A stretch of DNA of 33,292 bases, taken from IMG/VR virus record IMGVR_UViG_3300021069_000007, positions 1 through 33,292 of that record; one strand, 5' to 3'. Each line of letters starts with the position of its first letter. Position 1 is the first letter of the stretch. Positions 1 to 7,413 of this stretch are shown piece after piece. The notes below the pieces were generated by a model, which worked only from the letters and a program-made list of their open reading frames with translations, was not told the origin of the DNA and did not search any database. The position numbers and the translations under genes are program-made. This DNA comes from a virus.

Positions 1-56
1 GCGTCGTGCTGCCAATCCGCGCTCATTTCCGCGATTATCTGGCTGATGTGCTTCAT
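1..56 (-). CDS. Partial gene downstream of helicase (5' end only)
   Basis: An ATG at 56 overlaps the stop of the DnaB gene as ATGA and opens a frame that runs off the left edge after 18 codons (begins MKHISQIIAEMSADWQ). The overlap style is the same as between most neighbours, so this is probably the next gene of the replication operon. Too little is visible to name a function. Confidence 0.6.
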   Translation of the reverse strand, partial: MKHISQIIAEMSADWQHD

Positions 57-1375
57 ATCGACTCCGTGAAAATACCGCTCTTGCGGTCGAACGTCATGCG
101 CACGTCGCCAATCGGCCCCATGCGCTGCTTCGCCAGTATTAGCTTGACGAAAGGCTTCTCAATGCGGTGGAGGAACATCACCATGTCGGCGTCCTGCTCG
201 ATGCTTCCTGAATCCCGCAGGTCGTCCAGGCGCGGTTCCCTGTTTTGTTGGACTGAGGCGCGGGAGAGTTGAGACAACGCCACCACCGGAACTCCCAATT
301 CCATCGCCATCAACTTCAAGCCCCGCGTGATCTCCGATACGTCCTCCGTGCGATTGGATGACCGGCCAGCGGGTGTTAGGAGTTGCAGGTAGTCAATCAC
401 CACCATTCGCACTTCGTGGTCTGCCTGGTGGCGTAGAACCGTAGCATGGATGCCCGGTACCGTCGCCCTCGGCTGGTCGTCGAAGTATGCCTCCGCTGGC
501 TGAATCGAATGCGTTGCCGCGTTCACCGCCCGCCGCTCGTCCGCCGATAGCTCGCCGTTCGCCCATTCGTTAACGGACACCCCGGCCCGCGCCGCGACGA
601 TCTTGCGCACGATGTCGCGCTTTGGCATCTCTAGCGTCACGAAGACACAGCCCATTTCCATCTCGATTGAGTGGAGCATCATCTGCGCCGCCGCGCTCGT
701 CTTGCCGACCGATGGACGGGCCGCAATAATTATCAGATTGCCAGGCCTCAGACCGCCCGTGGCGCGATTTAGCCACGGCCAGGGTGTTGGTATCCCCTGC
801 GCTTCCTGCGTCGGGTCCAGGAACGTCCGCACCGCCGTTGTATCGCCCTCGATACCGCCATGGATCACTTCCGCGATGGACACCAGCCGCCGCTTCTTGA
901 CCTGCCCTTCGGCCACCTTGCGGATTACACGCTCTGCGGCCACGATATCCTCCGCGCCCGCTCCTGGTGCCGCCAGCCGGTCGATGATCGACTGGCAGGC
1001 GATAATACCCTCTCGAAGCGTTGACTTCTCCCGCACACGGGCGGCATAAGCACTGGCGTTTGGCAGGTCCGGTAGTCCGTCGTCCATGCCGACCAAGTAC
1101 GACAGCCCGCCCACCGCCTCAACCTCGCCACGCGCTGCCAATTCTTTGAACACCGTCACCCGGTCCACCGCTTCACCATCGGCCATGATTCGGCTGATGG
1201 AAGCCCATATAAGCCGGTGAGCCATGATGGAAAAGTCGGCTTCTGTCACCAAGTCGGCCACCTGGGGATGGTACAGCGAAAAGTTTTTGAGCACCGCGCC
1301 GATTACGAACGTCTCGCAATCCACGTCTGCAGGTAGCCCGCGCAACTCGATAGCGCTCAGTCTGGTGTGTTCCAT
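53..1375 (-). CDS. dnaB: Replicative DNA helicase, DnaB-like
   Basis: Hexameric 5'-3' helicase that unwinds the phage replication fork. The 440-aa product has the usual DnaB layout: an N-terminal helical domain (about 15-115, starting CETFVIGAVL), a linker, and a RecA-like C-terminal domain. Visible motifs are Walker A ARPSVGKT (219-226), Walker B VVIDYLQLL (325-333), H3 VPVVALSQLSR (362-372) and H4 RLDDLRDSGSIEQDAD (382-397). The frame stays open 28 codons further upstream, but I chose the ATG at 1375 because GGAGG lies six bases before it and the N-terminus then fits the family. It overlaps the replication-initiator-like gene by 19 nt. Length is close to bacterial DnaB (about 450-470 aa). 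Confidence 0.95.
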   Translation of the reverse strand: MEHTRLSAIELRGLPADVDCETFVIGAVLKNFSLYHPQVADLVTEADFSIMAHRLIWASISRIMADGEAVDRVTVFKELAARGEVEAVGGLSYLVGMDDGLPDLPNASAYAARVREKSTLREGIIACQSIIDRLAAPGAGAEDIVAAERVIRKVAEGQVKKRRLVSIAEVIHGGIEGDTTAVRTFLDPTQEAQGIPTPWPWLNRATGGLRPGNLIIIAARPSVGKTSAAAQMMLHSIEMEMGCVFVTLEMPKRDIVRKIVAARAGVSVNEWANGELSADERRAVNAATHSIQPAEAYFDDQPRATVPGIHATVLRHQADHEVRMVVIDYLQLLTPAGRSSNRTEDVSEITRGLKLMAMELGVPVVALSQLSRASVQQNREPRLDDLRDSGSIEQDADMVMFLHRIEKPFVKLILAKQRMGPIGDVRMTFDRKSGIFTESI

Positions 1376-2091
1376 GAGTCCTCCACGGCCTGTCTGAATA
1401 ATTGCGGCGTCGGCGTGCTGCGCTGGTTCGCCCGCCAAGTCTGCACGCATTGCTTCCAATTCGTTATCGGTGTCTGCTGCTTGCCGCGTTTCCAGCCGGA
1501 AGCCCCGTAATGGGCGATGAACTTTTCGGCGTCAATTTCAAAGTCTATGCTCTTGCCATAGGCTAGAACCTCTTCAGCCGTTGGATGAGTAAATCCATTT
1601 TTTGTAGGCTTCGGCGTAGCCGGAGCACATACTCCTTTACCATCTCCAACACCTTCTCCAATACCAACACCTAGCGGAAGTTTTCCGAAAATTTCCGAAA
1701 TTATCGGAAGTGCCTTTGTTTTCAACGAACATTGCTTTTTCCACTCTTCAAACGACTTTTCGTCTGGAGCTGGACTTTTACGATCTTTTGCGGTCTGGTA
1801 GCGTGGCAAAGATCCACCTTTGCAGTCCCACTGGCCCCAAACCCCACCGGACTCGTACAGGAACATTAAACCGTTTTCGTGGTATTCCCGCAGGATTCCG
1901 AAAAATGCCGAAGATTTCGGAGGATTTCGGAAATCCACGAAAAAATTACGAATGATGTACTCGTAGTCAATTTCAAGCCGACCGTATCCGTTGGAAGCGA
2001 GGAATAAGTACGGCCAAAGCAAGCGTGCCATATCGGAGCAGGCGCGAAGACGCTTGCCATTAAAAAGCCCTTCCGCCATGATGATTGCCAT
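1357..2091 (-). CDS. Replication initiator / helicase-loader-like protein (O/DnaT type)
   Basis: A 244-aa protein placed directly before DnaB, where phages usually encode the origin-binding initiator or helicase loader. The N-terminal half (about 1-110) is compatible with a winged-helix DNA-binding domain. A low-complexity Gly/Lys/Pro linker follows (about 135-165). The C-terminal segment (about 170-225: PTAEEVLAYGKS, FIAHYGASGWKRGKQ, ITNWKQCVQTW) matches the tail found on many phage replisome organisers and DnaT-like proteins. I chose the ATG at 2091, which has GGAGG seven bases upstream and starts just after the previous gene's stop; a longer frame to 2142 would overlap that gene. The coding region contains repeated TTCCGAAA-type motifs that may be an origin. 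The family assignment is from general pattern, not a specific hit. Confidence 0.65.
   Translation of the reverse strand: MAIIMAEGLFNGKRLRACSDMARLLWPYLFLASNGYGRLEIDYEYIIRNFFVDFRNPPKSSAFFGILREYHENGLMFLYESGGVWGQWDCKGGSLPRYQTAKDRKSPAPDEKSFEEWKKQCSLKTKALPIISEIFGKLPLGVGIGEGVGDGKGVCAPATPKPTKNGFTHPTAEEVLAYGKSIDFEIDAEKFIAHYGASGWKRGKQQTPITNWKQCVQTWRANQRSTPTPQLFRQAVEDSWNTPD
1678..1937. repeat. Iteron-like TTCCGAAA repeat clusters; candidate replication origin
   Basis: Two clusters lie inside the initiator-like gene. Cluster 1 (1681-1709) holds TTTTCCGAAAA, ATTTCCGAAAT and an inverted TCGGAA. Cluster 2 (1894-1935) holds TTCCGAAA, GCCGAA, TTTCGGA and the near-palindrome GGATTTCGGAAATCC. The surrounding 1.6-2.0 kb is visibly AT-richer than its neighbours. 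In lambdoid phages the origin iterons lie within the O initiator gene, so the position fits an origin. Replication function is inferred. Confidence 0.45.
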
Positions 2092-2092
2092 G

Positions 2093-2605
2093 TCAGGACC
2101 TCCCACTGTGGCCGTGTTCAAATCTGGCGGATTTAGCCGCACTCACGGCCTTGTCACTGACACCATGAAAACAGCAAATGCCGTCAGGAATTCTAGATAT
2201 CTCACTATGTATCTGATCACCAGTATCCCAGTGGGCCATAGTAGCCATGGTGTCAACATCAGGCATACCCCAAAACACGAATCCCAATTTCGCTCTGGTC
2301 TCGTCCAGCAATGCCGCCATCCTTAATTCCTCGTCCATATCAAAGAAATGATTGGCTGGCAAAACACCTTTAATCTCCACCCATGTTTCAGTCTTTGGGA
2401 GCCAAAAATCAGGAAGGTATAAACCAACTCCGGGCCGATCAATTGCCAGCCCGTAATCGGTTAAATCGTACCCCTCTGGCTCGTACTGCCATTTGATACG
2501 GCAGGCATCAAAAAACACCGCCCATCTCGACTCAAGTCGGCTGCGAAAATGATACCCGCGATAACGCGTAGGTATGGCGTTTGAAGCGCTGGGGCGCTGT
2601 TTCAT
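2093..2605 (-). CDS. PD-(D/E)XK nuclease-like phage protein
   Basis: A 170-aa protein. The opening segment (about 12-33: TRYRGYHFRSRLESRWAVFF) and the pair PDFWLP (65-70) and WVEIKG (75-80) give a PD ... ExK signature, the metal-binding core of the PD-(D/E)XK nuclease fold. E25 may be the accessory acidic residue. Proteins of this pattern are common in the accessory parts of phage replication regions. Whether it cuts DNA or has a structural or processing role is unknown. It begins at an ATG at 2605 with AAGGA about 13 bases upstream, which is farther than optimal. The next gene starts one base after its stop. Confidence 0.6.
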   Translation of the reverse strand: MKQRPSASNAIPTRYRGYHFRSRLESRWAVFFDACRIKWQYEPEGYDLTDYGLAIDRPGVGLYLPDFWLPKTETWVEIKGVLPANHFFDMDEELRMAALLDETRAKLGFVFWGMPDVDTMATMAHWDTGDQIHSEISRIPDGICCFHGVSDKAVSAAKSARFEHGHSGRS

Positions 2606-2747
2606 ATAGTTGAATTGTCCTTGTTAGATTTCAACCGTCGAACTTGTTTTGGATTGAGGCCCCGTTTCCGAGGCCCCTGACAAGGGTTTCAACGATTGGC
2701 GGCTCATGACTTCCGCATCTCAATTATCCCATGACTACTTTACGGTT
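2606..2747. other. 142-nt intergenic gap with a direct repeat
   Basis: This is one of the few real gaps in the operon. It contains GAGGCCCC twice (2656-2663 and 2670-2677) separated by GTTTCC. I see no convincing terminator, tRNA or promoter. A 27-codon minus-strand ORF (2624-2707) is possible but has no good ribosome-binding site. Confidence 0.4.
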
Positions 2748-2948
2748 TCAAGTGGTTTGTGTTGGGCCTCCTCGAAGGACGTACTTCTCGTACTGCCACC
2801 GGACAAACTCTTCCTGGCGGTGCGTCATGTACCCAGCATCCTCCATCTGCTCCTTCGCGCAATCGAAAGAGTTCAGTTCGTATGGGTTTAACCGATACCT
2901 AACCGCGTCCACCGCTTTAACAGCATCATCAAGCGCAACGTCTTCCAC
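2748..2948 (-). CDS. Small hypothetical protein (66 aa)
   Basis: I place the start at GTG 2948 because the perfect Shine-Dalgarno GGAGG lies six bases upstream. The frame's first ATG (2999) has no such site and lies inside the preceding gene. The product (starting with Val read as Met, then EDVALDDAVKAV) is charged and probably helical, ending in a segment like THRQEEFVRWQYEKYV. No family recognised. It overlaps the preceding 56-aa gene by 20 nt and is followed by the 142-nt gap, so it may be the last gene of a sub-operon. Confidence 0.6.
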   Translation of the reverse strand: MEDVALDDAVKAVDAVRYRLNPYELNSFDCAKEQMEDAGYMTHRQEEFVRWQYEKYVLRGGPTQTT

Positions 2949-3099
2949 GATTGGCCTCCAGTTCTTCGATGGCGCACGTTCCAGCGACAAACGCCGCACG
3001 GCTCAACAGCTCGTAGGCCTTCGCCGCCTCATTCCGGTGAATCGCCAAGTTCGCATCCCGAATCAGCGACCGAATCTCCTGCTTCTTGCTTTGCTCCAC
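2929..3099 (-). CDS. Small overlapped hypothetical protein (56 aa, GTG start)
   Basis: A GTG at 3099, with GAGGAG eight bases upstream, opens a 56-aa frame (starts EQSKKQEIRSLIRDANLAI after the initiator). It overlaps the 3' end of the PAPS-reductase-like gene by 71 nt and the next gene by 20 nt. The composition (alternating charged and Ala/Leu residues, with NEAAKAYELLSRAAF) is that of a real helical, TPR-like protein rather than a shadow frame, and the Shine-Dalgarno is good. Function unknown. Confidence 0.55.
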   Translation of the reverse strand: MEQSKKQEIRSLIRDANLAIHRNEAAKAYELLSRAAFVAGTCAIEELEANRGRRCA

Positions 3100-4306
3100 C
3101 TTTTTTTCTCCTCATCAATTCAACGTAGTCCTGATACGCTTTCGACTTTGGCTGGGTGAATCCCAGCCCCTTGCACCAGTGATCATTTCGCAGAATCACC
3201 TTGCACAGCCGGCGCCACGACGGGGCAAGCTTCTTGTTTTCCAGCAGCTTCGGCGCTTCTTCGGGTATTCCTTCGGTGTATCCGCGCTTATTCCACCAAT
3301 CCAGAAACGTCTTGAAGCGAACTTGGTAATGCTCCCGCGTCGGTTTCGGTAAAGACTCCAGCAGCAGGTTACAGAACGACTTCCACGTGTGTCCGGGAGG
3401 GCAAGCTACCGACTGGTAGCCGTTGATGTTTCCAGATTCCTGCACGTACAAAGCTCCAGAATTGGCCCCATTCACTCGTGCCACCACCTTGAACCACGAT
3501 TCAGGCTCGATCAGATGGTAAAGCCATAATCCGCGCCGCTGGTCATCCCCGTAGGGCTGACAGATACGCATTTGATGGATGGTCAGTCCGGCCAAATGCA
3601 TCATGTCATAGAGCCGGTTCCAGCCCTTTCCAGGGAACTTGGCGTGGTATGTCCAAACGTCCTGCGTCTTCCAATCGTAGATCGGGTAGGCGTTGTAAAG
3701 GCTCCCCTCCACCAAGGTCGTAAACCTCTGGCCCTTGTAGCACTCCTTGCTATTCGAGGCGACAGTGCGGAAGCGGTTCAAGCTCTCATCGCATCGAATC
3801 CCGATGAACGCTGCCGTATCCTCCCCCTGCGAATACCACAGGCCGAATAGGACCATGAACTCCTCAAACTCCATGCGAGGGGAAAAAAACGGGAACGCTG
3901 AGTAATCAGAAACTACAGACTTGTGACCCGGTATCGGTCGGACCCAGCCCTCTTTCGCCTCCTCCTCCCAGCAGCACCAGCGCGGCTGGAATTGGCTGAC
4001 GGCGTTACGTAGGAGCAGTGGGAGGCATACCCAGTATTGGTCGGAGTGATCGGCGTAGGCATCCAAGACAGATGAAACGTGGTCCATCGTAGCCTTGTAC
4101 TGCGCTTCCAGGTCAATCACCAGGATTCCGACCTTGCGACCGCGCCGGATGGCCTCATCCATGACCATGTGGATCATCACCGTGGAATCCTTGCCACCGG
4201 AAAAGCTCACGTAGATTCGCTCGAAATGATCGAAAACGTAGGCGATCCGCTCAGTTGCCGCCTCAAACACGTTTTTGGTTTCGGAATACCGCTTCAAGGT
4301 GCTCAT
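3029..4306 (-). CDS. PAPS reductase-like ATP-pyrophosphatase, DUF3440/IbrA type
   Basis: A 425-aa member of the adenine-nucleotide alpha-hydrolase (PP-loop) superfamily. The PP-loop FSGGKDSTVM is at residues 35-44. The extended C-terminal half, with WKTQDVWTYHAKF, MHLAGLTIHQMRICQPYGDDQRRG and a basic tail, matches the DUF3440 group rather than sulfate-assimilation CysH, so a housekeeping PAPS reductase role is unlikely. In Escherichia coli the related IbrA acts with ParB-like IbrB to raise expression of eib genes. Here a ParB-like gene lies two genes upstream in the same overlapping operon (TGATG junction at 4306), which supports a functional pair. The substrate is unknown; nucleotide activation for DNA or RNA modification is a possible but unproven role. 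Confidence 0.85.
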   Translation of the reverse strand: MSTLKRYSETKNVFEAATERIAYVFDHFERIYVSFSGGKDSTVMIHMVMDEAIRRGRKVGILVIDLEAQYKATMDHVSSVLDAYADHSDQYWVCLPLLLRNAVSQFQPRWCCWEEEAKEGWVRPIPGHKSVVSDYSAFPFFSPRMEFEEFMVLFGLWYSQGEDTAAFIGIRCDESLNRFRTVASNSKECYKGQRFTTLVEGSLYNAYPIYDWKTQDVWTYHAKFPGKGWNRLYDMMHLAGLTIHQMRICQPYGDDQRRGLWLYHLIEPESWFKVVARVNGANSGALYVQESGNINGYQSVACPPGHTWKSFCNLLLESLPKPTREHYQVRFKTFLDWWNKRGYTEGIPEEAPKLLENKKLAPSWRRLCKVILRNDHWCKGLGFTQPKSKAYQDYVELMRRKKGGAKQEAGDSVADSGCELGDSPE

Positions 4307-4728
4307 CAGTAGATGTTCGCTTTCTCGTTGACGCCTGCACCGGCCATGTCCACCTTCGGCTCACGCTGGCATACCAGCCATTCGTTCAAGGCCTGCAACG
4401 CCGTCTCATTGGCCTCCGCTTGCTCCTCAGGCGAGAGTTGATTGAATCCACCACGAAATGTGGACGGTATGCCGGTAGCCACACACATTGCCGCCTGTCC
4501 CAGCCACGCAATGCGGTTCATCTTCTCGTTTGACAGGTAGTGCTCGCAGGATCGCGTCCACGTCGTCAGGACCTGCCAGAGAGCCTTGGAGAACCGCTCA
4601 GTGTCCCGCAGGAAGTCGGCGTAACGCTGGTTGCACTCCGCAGCCGTCAGGCCATCTGGAGCAACGGAATTGTAAAACCCAGCCGGGTAGCATTCCCACT
4701 TGTCCCAGGTATGGTAGATGCGAGTCAT
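4306..4728 (-). CDS. Conserved hypothetical protein between ParB-like and IbrA-like genes
   Basis: A 140-aa protein with a Trp/Tyr-rich N-terminus (RIYHTWDKWECYPAGFY), followed by helical segments including CNQRYADFLRD and NRIAWLGQAAMC. I recall similar proteins next to DUF3440 genes in phages and genomic islands, which suggests it is part of the same module. It overlaps the ParB-like gene by ATGA and the IbrA-like gene by TGATG, so the three are likely translated together. No catalytic motif is evident. The terms Ibr-associated and small accessory subunit are inference. Confidence 0.65.
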   Translation of the reverse strand: MTRIYHTWDKWECYPAGFYNSVAPDGLTAAECNQRYADFLRDTERFSKALWQVLTTWTRSCEHYLSNEKMNRIAWLGQAAMCVATGIPSTFRGGFNQLSPEEQAEANETALQALNEWLVCQREPKVDMAGAGVNEKANIY

Positions 4729-5405
4729 TCGCCACCTTCCTCAATCACCAGTTCAGCAGGGGGAGAATCAATGTCCCATGACGCAGAAAACTCGGCGTCG
4801 GTGAACAGTTCCGCCAGCCCGGTAATCTGCGTCAGACGCAACACCTCGTCAGGGTCCATCCCGAGTTGGTCGCCGATCTTTTGATCGCTCCAATTCCGGC
4901 GCTTCAACTCAATAACGATGTCAGACATTGACTCAACTTTGTGCTTCCCACGCGCCCTATTATGACGAATCGTAGACGCCATACGGTCGCCAAGGTCTTC
5001 GCGTGTTCCGTTGATCACCGTCACCGGGAGGTACCCGTGAACACGCTTGCGCACCACTTTGGATTCCTTTCCTACTCGGTTTCGGTGGAATCCATCCACC
5101 ACTTCGTACACGCCGGCCCGTTGCCAAGAGACAATCGGCTGGGTGTATCCGTCCTCGCTGATAGAGCGTTCCAACAGCTTCATTTCAGGCGGTGCCACGC
5201 TATTGGGGTTGTAGTCGTTCGCCTCCACAGATTCACCTTTCACCCAAATAACGCAATCCACCGGCTCATCGGAAAACGGACTAACCCGGTGCAATTCCAC
5301 TTTGATCGCGTTGATCAGTTCAACGCGAGACTCAATCGGCAATCCCTCCACATCAGATAAAACGAGCTTCGCCTGTTCCAGCAAATGACCAGAAAATAAA
5401 TCCAT
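4725..5405 (-). CDS. ParB-like nuclease-domain protein (IbrB type)
   Basis: A 226-aa protein. After about 45 N-terminal residues comes a ParB/sulfiredoxin-like domain: NPNSVAPPEMKLLERSI (66-82), the conserved box VVDGFHRNRVGKE (102-114), and the Arg-rich box MASTIRHNRARGKHK (142-156). It ends with a helix-turn-helix-like segment (about 161-193: LKRRNWSDQKIGDQLGM). Chromosomal ParB binds CTP and DNA for segregation, but no ParA partner is present. Pairing with a DUF3440 protein points to the IbrAB class. GGAG lies seven bases before the ATG. Role in the phage unknown: regulator, DNA-modification component or anti-defence factor are all possible. Confidence 0.8.
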   Translation of the reverse strand: MDLFSGHLLEQAKLVLSDVEGLPIESRVELINAIKVELHRVSPFSDEPVDCVIWVKGESVEANDYNPNSVAPPEMKLLERSISEDGYTQPIVSWQRAGVYEVVDGFHRNRVGKESKVVRKRVHGYLPVTVINGTREDLGDRMASTIRHNRARGKHKVESMSDIVIELKRRNWSDQKIGDQLGMDPDEVLRLTQITGLAELFTDAEFSASWDIDSPPAELVIEEGGE

Positions 5406-5417
5406 GTGTTTCTCCGT

Positions 5418-5618
5418 TCAGTCTTGTTTTTTGTACAACTTGTCTGCTTCGCGCAGCCGCTCGGCTTCCGCCATGGCACCTTCGACCGTGGGGAAGTCGC
5501 ACAGCATCGCGCTGTCTCCCCGGTACGCACTCCACACGCCGGGCTGATCTTGTACGACCTGCCACGTATCGTCCAGCCGCCAGACGTTCGCGGTGATTCG
5601 CTTCCATCCGAAGATCAT
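5418..5618 (-). CDS. Small hypothetical protein (66 aa)
   Basis: A 66-aa protein starting MIFGWKRITANVWRLDDTW, with a beta-rich N-terminal half and a helical, charged C-terminus (EGAMAEAERLREADKLYKK). It overlaps the VRR-NUC gene by ATGA. The pattern of a Trp-containing sheet followed by a single helix recalls small phage proteins of unknown role. I cannot assign a function. Confidence 0.65.
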   Translation of the reverse strand: MIFGWKRITANVWRLDDTWQVVQDQPGVWSAYRGDSAMLCDFPTVEGAMAEAERLREADKLYKKQD

Positions 5619-5920
5619 CTCGCCACCGATCTACGCCAGATGCGCACCACTTCTGTCTCTGCCTCTTCCTTGTCCTTCACGGTCGCAACCTGCCCGCGCC
5701 ACTCAAGCTGCCAGTCAACCTCCGGCTGGGTCAGCTTGCGGGCGCTGGGAGGCTTAGACCCGTCCTTTATCTCCAGCAGCACGTTTAGCCCACGGTAGCC
5801 AACGATGATGTCTGGCACGCCCTTGCCGACAGTGTGCAGGAGGCACACCGACATGCCAAGGCTGCGCAGGTGCTCCACGATGGCCGGCTGGTTGTCGTCC
5901 ACCTTTGCGGCGCGTCTCAC
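5615..5920 (-). CDS. VRR-NUC domain nuclease
   Basis: A 101-aa stand-alone VRR-NUC domain of the PD-(D/E)XK superfamily. Visible core: GKGVPDIIVGYRG (32-44) with P36-D37, then VLLEIKDG (47-54) with E50 and K52, and LTQPEVDW (63-70), which matches the conserved glutamine motif. The family contains structure-specific nucleases that act on branched DNA, such as Holliday-junction or flap cleavage. The start is GTG at 5920, overlapping the RecT stop as GTGA. Position directly after RecT suggests it processes recombination or replication intermediates. No RecE or lambda-Exo type exonuclease is visible in the window, so this is the only nuclease directly coupled to RecT. Confidence 0.85.
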   Translation of the reverse strand: MRRAAKVDDNQPAIVEHLRSLGMSVCLLHTVGKGVPDIIVGYRGLNVLLEIKDGSKPPSARKLTQPEVDWQLEWRGQVATVKDKEEAETEVVRIWRRSVAR

Positions 5921-7026
5921 GCTGCGGCCTCGTCTAATGCTGCCATGACGCTATCGTAGTCGGACTGGCGGACCTCGGCCACGGTAGCCGCTGAATGAGC
6001 GTATAGAATCTTCGGGAGGTCAACCGTTGGCGCACGCTTCGACTTGGCCAGCACCGCGTCCACCTGTGTCTTCGTCAACGGCGGTCCAGACCTGCGCAGC
6101 GCCGCCTTCTGGAGTTCTGCCGCGCCCACCGCCGCAGCCGCTTCCTTCTGCTCCTCCCGCGTCTCGCCGCCGCCGTCCACCATCGGTCGGTTGTCGGCAG
6201 GGTCCACGATTACCACGATGCTATCCATGCCAGGAGCCAGCGGTGCCGCCGTCCCGGTGTCGTTCGCCACGTCAAGTTCTTGCGAGATGAGGAGTTGAGG
6301 CGACAGCGGCCAATCGTGCGCGGCCCGGTGCAGTACCGTCTTCCGCGCCATGCGGTCGTAGTCGGTCACCCACGGCAGGCGGTACGGGTCGTTGAAAGCC
6401 ATCGTAGCCACGTCCATGGACCGAATCTGAGCCAGCGTTACTCCCTTGACGGTGCGCCCGTAGTGCTGGAAGTCCACCGCAGCCCCCGACTTGGCCCGCC
6501 TGCGGATGCCTTCGATCTCGGCCAGCGTCATGCTGGTGTACTGGATGTCGCCGTTGATCTTAGCGCAAGCAAACATATGCGTGATCTCGCCGCGCTCGGT
6601 TCCCGGCGTCCATCGGAAGTCCAGCCCCATCGGCCCGTAGCCATGGTAAAAATCGTCGCCAACGCGCACGTCTTGTACGTGGATGCTGCCGACTCCCGCC
6701 CGCCGCGCAAGGTCCATCTTTCCGTGGTAGTCGATGACAAGCTGGCACTCCTTCCCGTATGGGATGAGGTACGCGCTGTTTTTGCGGATGGGGAGGCCCA
6801 GCGAAGCGCTCGTCAGCACCGCGTTGACGAACGAAACGGCGCTACACCCTGCCAGCTTCGGGTTCTTTGCGATCTCCACCTTGACCAGCCCGCCAAAATA
6901 CGACGCCGTGTACTGCTTCGGGATTACCGCTGCGAACTCCGCGCTGTAACGCTTGAGCACGTCCATGACGCTGGCTTCGGCCTGCTGCGTGATCGGGGTG
7001 TTGAGGTTTGCGAGTTCGTTGCTCAT
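5917..7026 (-). CDS. recT: RecT-family single-strand annealing protein
   Basis: A 369-aa recombinase that anneals complementary single strands. The segment from about 20 to 260 has the RecT pattern: an N-terminal region with FGGLVKVEIAKNPKL, then ASLGLPIRKNSAYLIPYGKECQLVIDYHG, a long central beta region, and WVTDYDRMARKTVLHRA near residue 220-235. The C-terminal third (about 260-369) is Ala/Glu-rich and probably flexible, longer than in Rac RecT (269 aa). It overlaps the upstream gene by ATGA and the VRR-NUC nuclease by GTGA, making a recombination pair. Confidence 0.9.
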   Translation of the reverse strand: MSNELANLNTPITQQAEASVMDVLKRYSAEFAAVIPKQYTASYFGGLVKVEIAKNPKLAGCSAVSFVNAVLTSASLGLPIRKNSAYLIPYGKECQLVIDYHGKMDLARRAGVGSIHVQDVRVGDDFYHGYGPMGLDFRWTPGTERGEITHMFACAKINGDIQYTSMTLAEIEGIRRRAKSGAAVDFQHYGRTVKGVTLAQIRSMDVATMAFNDPYRLPWVTDYDRMARKTVLHRAAHDWPLSPQLLISQELDVANDTGTAAPLAPGMDSIVVIVDPADNRPMVDGGGETREEQKEAAAAVGAAELQKAALRRSGPPLTKTQVDAVLAKSKRAPTVDLPKILYAHSAATVAEVRQSDYDSVMAALDEAAA

Positions 7027-7412
7027 GCGGTGCCGCCTTTGGCTTTACGGATTGCGGCTTCAACTCGCTGGATGGCGTAGGATTGAGTGTCACACTTTGC
7101 GCCTCGTTCAAGCGGGGTGCTGAAGTCGCCAACTCGAAGCCAGCACTTCAATTCTTCCAGCGCCTCCAGCAAGTCCGGCGCGGCTTCAATCAGCGCACGG
7201 TTCGCCAGTGCTTCCTCAATGTCGCGGATCGGCCCCCATGCGCCCATGTCGGTGCGCCAGCCTACCGTGCAGACAGACCGATCTGTGTTGTCGCCGAGGA
7301 TATCCCAAGATTGCGCCAACCAAGTTTCGCTGTTACACGTTGATTTTAACGGCACATTATGCTCAGTTAAATCATGCGGACGAACCTTCCACGGTCCAGG
7401 TGTGTGTGCCAT
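7023..7412 (-). CDS. Conserved phage hypothetical protein (HTPGPW family)
   Basis: A 129-aa protein with the N-terminal signature HTPGPWKV (3-10) and a segment ANRALIEAAPDLLEALEELK (about 89-108). This combination is widespread in phages and prophages, typically near recombination or replication genes. The function is not known. It is joined to recT by an ATGA overlap. The C-terminal part looks helical, so it may form small oligomers, but nothing catalytic is seen. Confidence 0.75.
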   Translation of the reverse strand: MAHTPGPWKVRPHDLTEHNVPLKSTCNSETWLAQSWDILGDNTDRSVCTVGWRTDMGAWGPIRDIEEALANRALIEAAPDLLEALEELKCWLRVGDFSTPLERGAKCDTQSYAIQRVEAAIRKAKGGTA

Positions 7413-7413
7413 A

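Noticed and set aside
2624-2707. 27-codon minus-strand ORF in the intergenic gap
   Set aside because: No suitable ribosome-binding site, and low-complexity Ser/Thr/Gly sequence; cannot be separated from chance.
2606-2747. tRNA gene or attachment site in the gap
   Set aside because: A GTTCGA string is present but no cloverleaf can be formed, and no integrase is in the window.
6280-7080. 266-aa plus-strand ORF opposite recT
   Set aside because: Antisense shadow of the RecT gene; Arg/His/Val-rich, with no neighbours on that strand.
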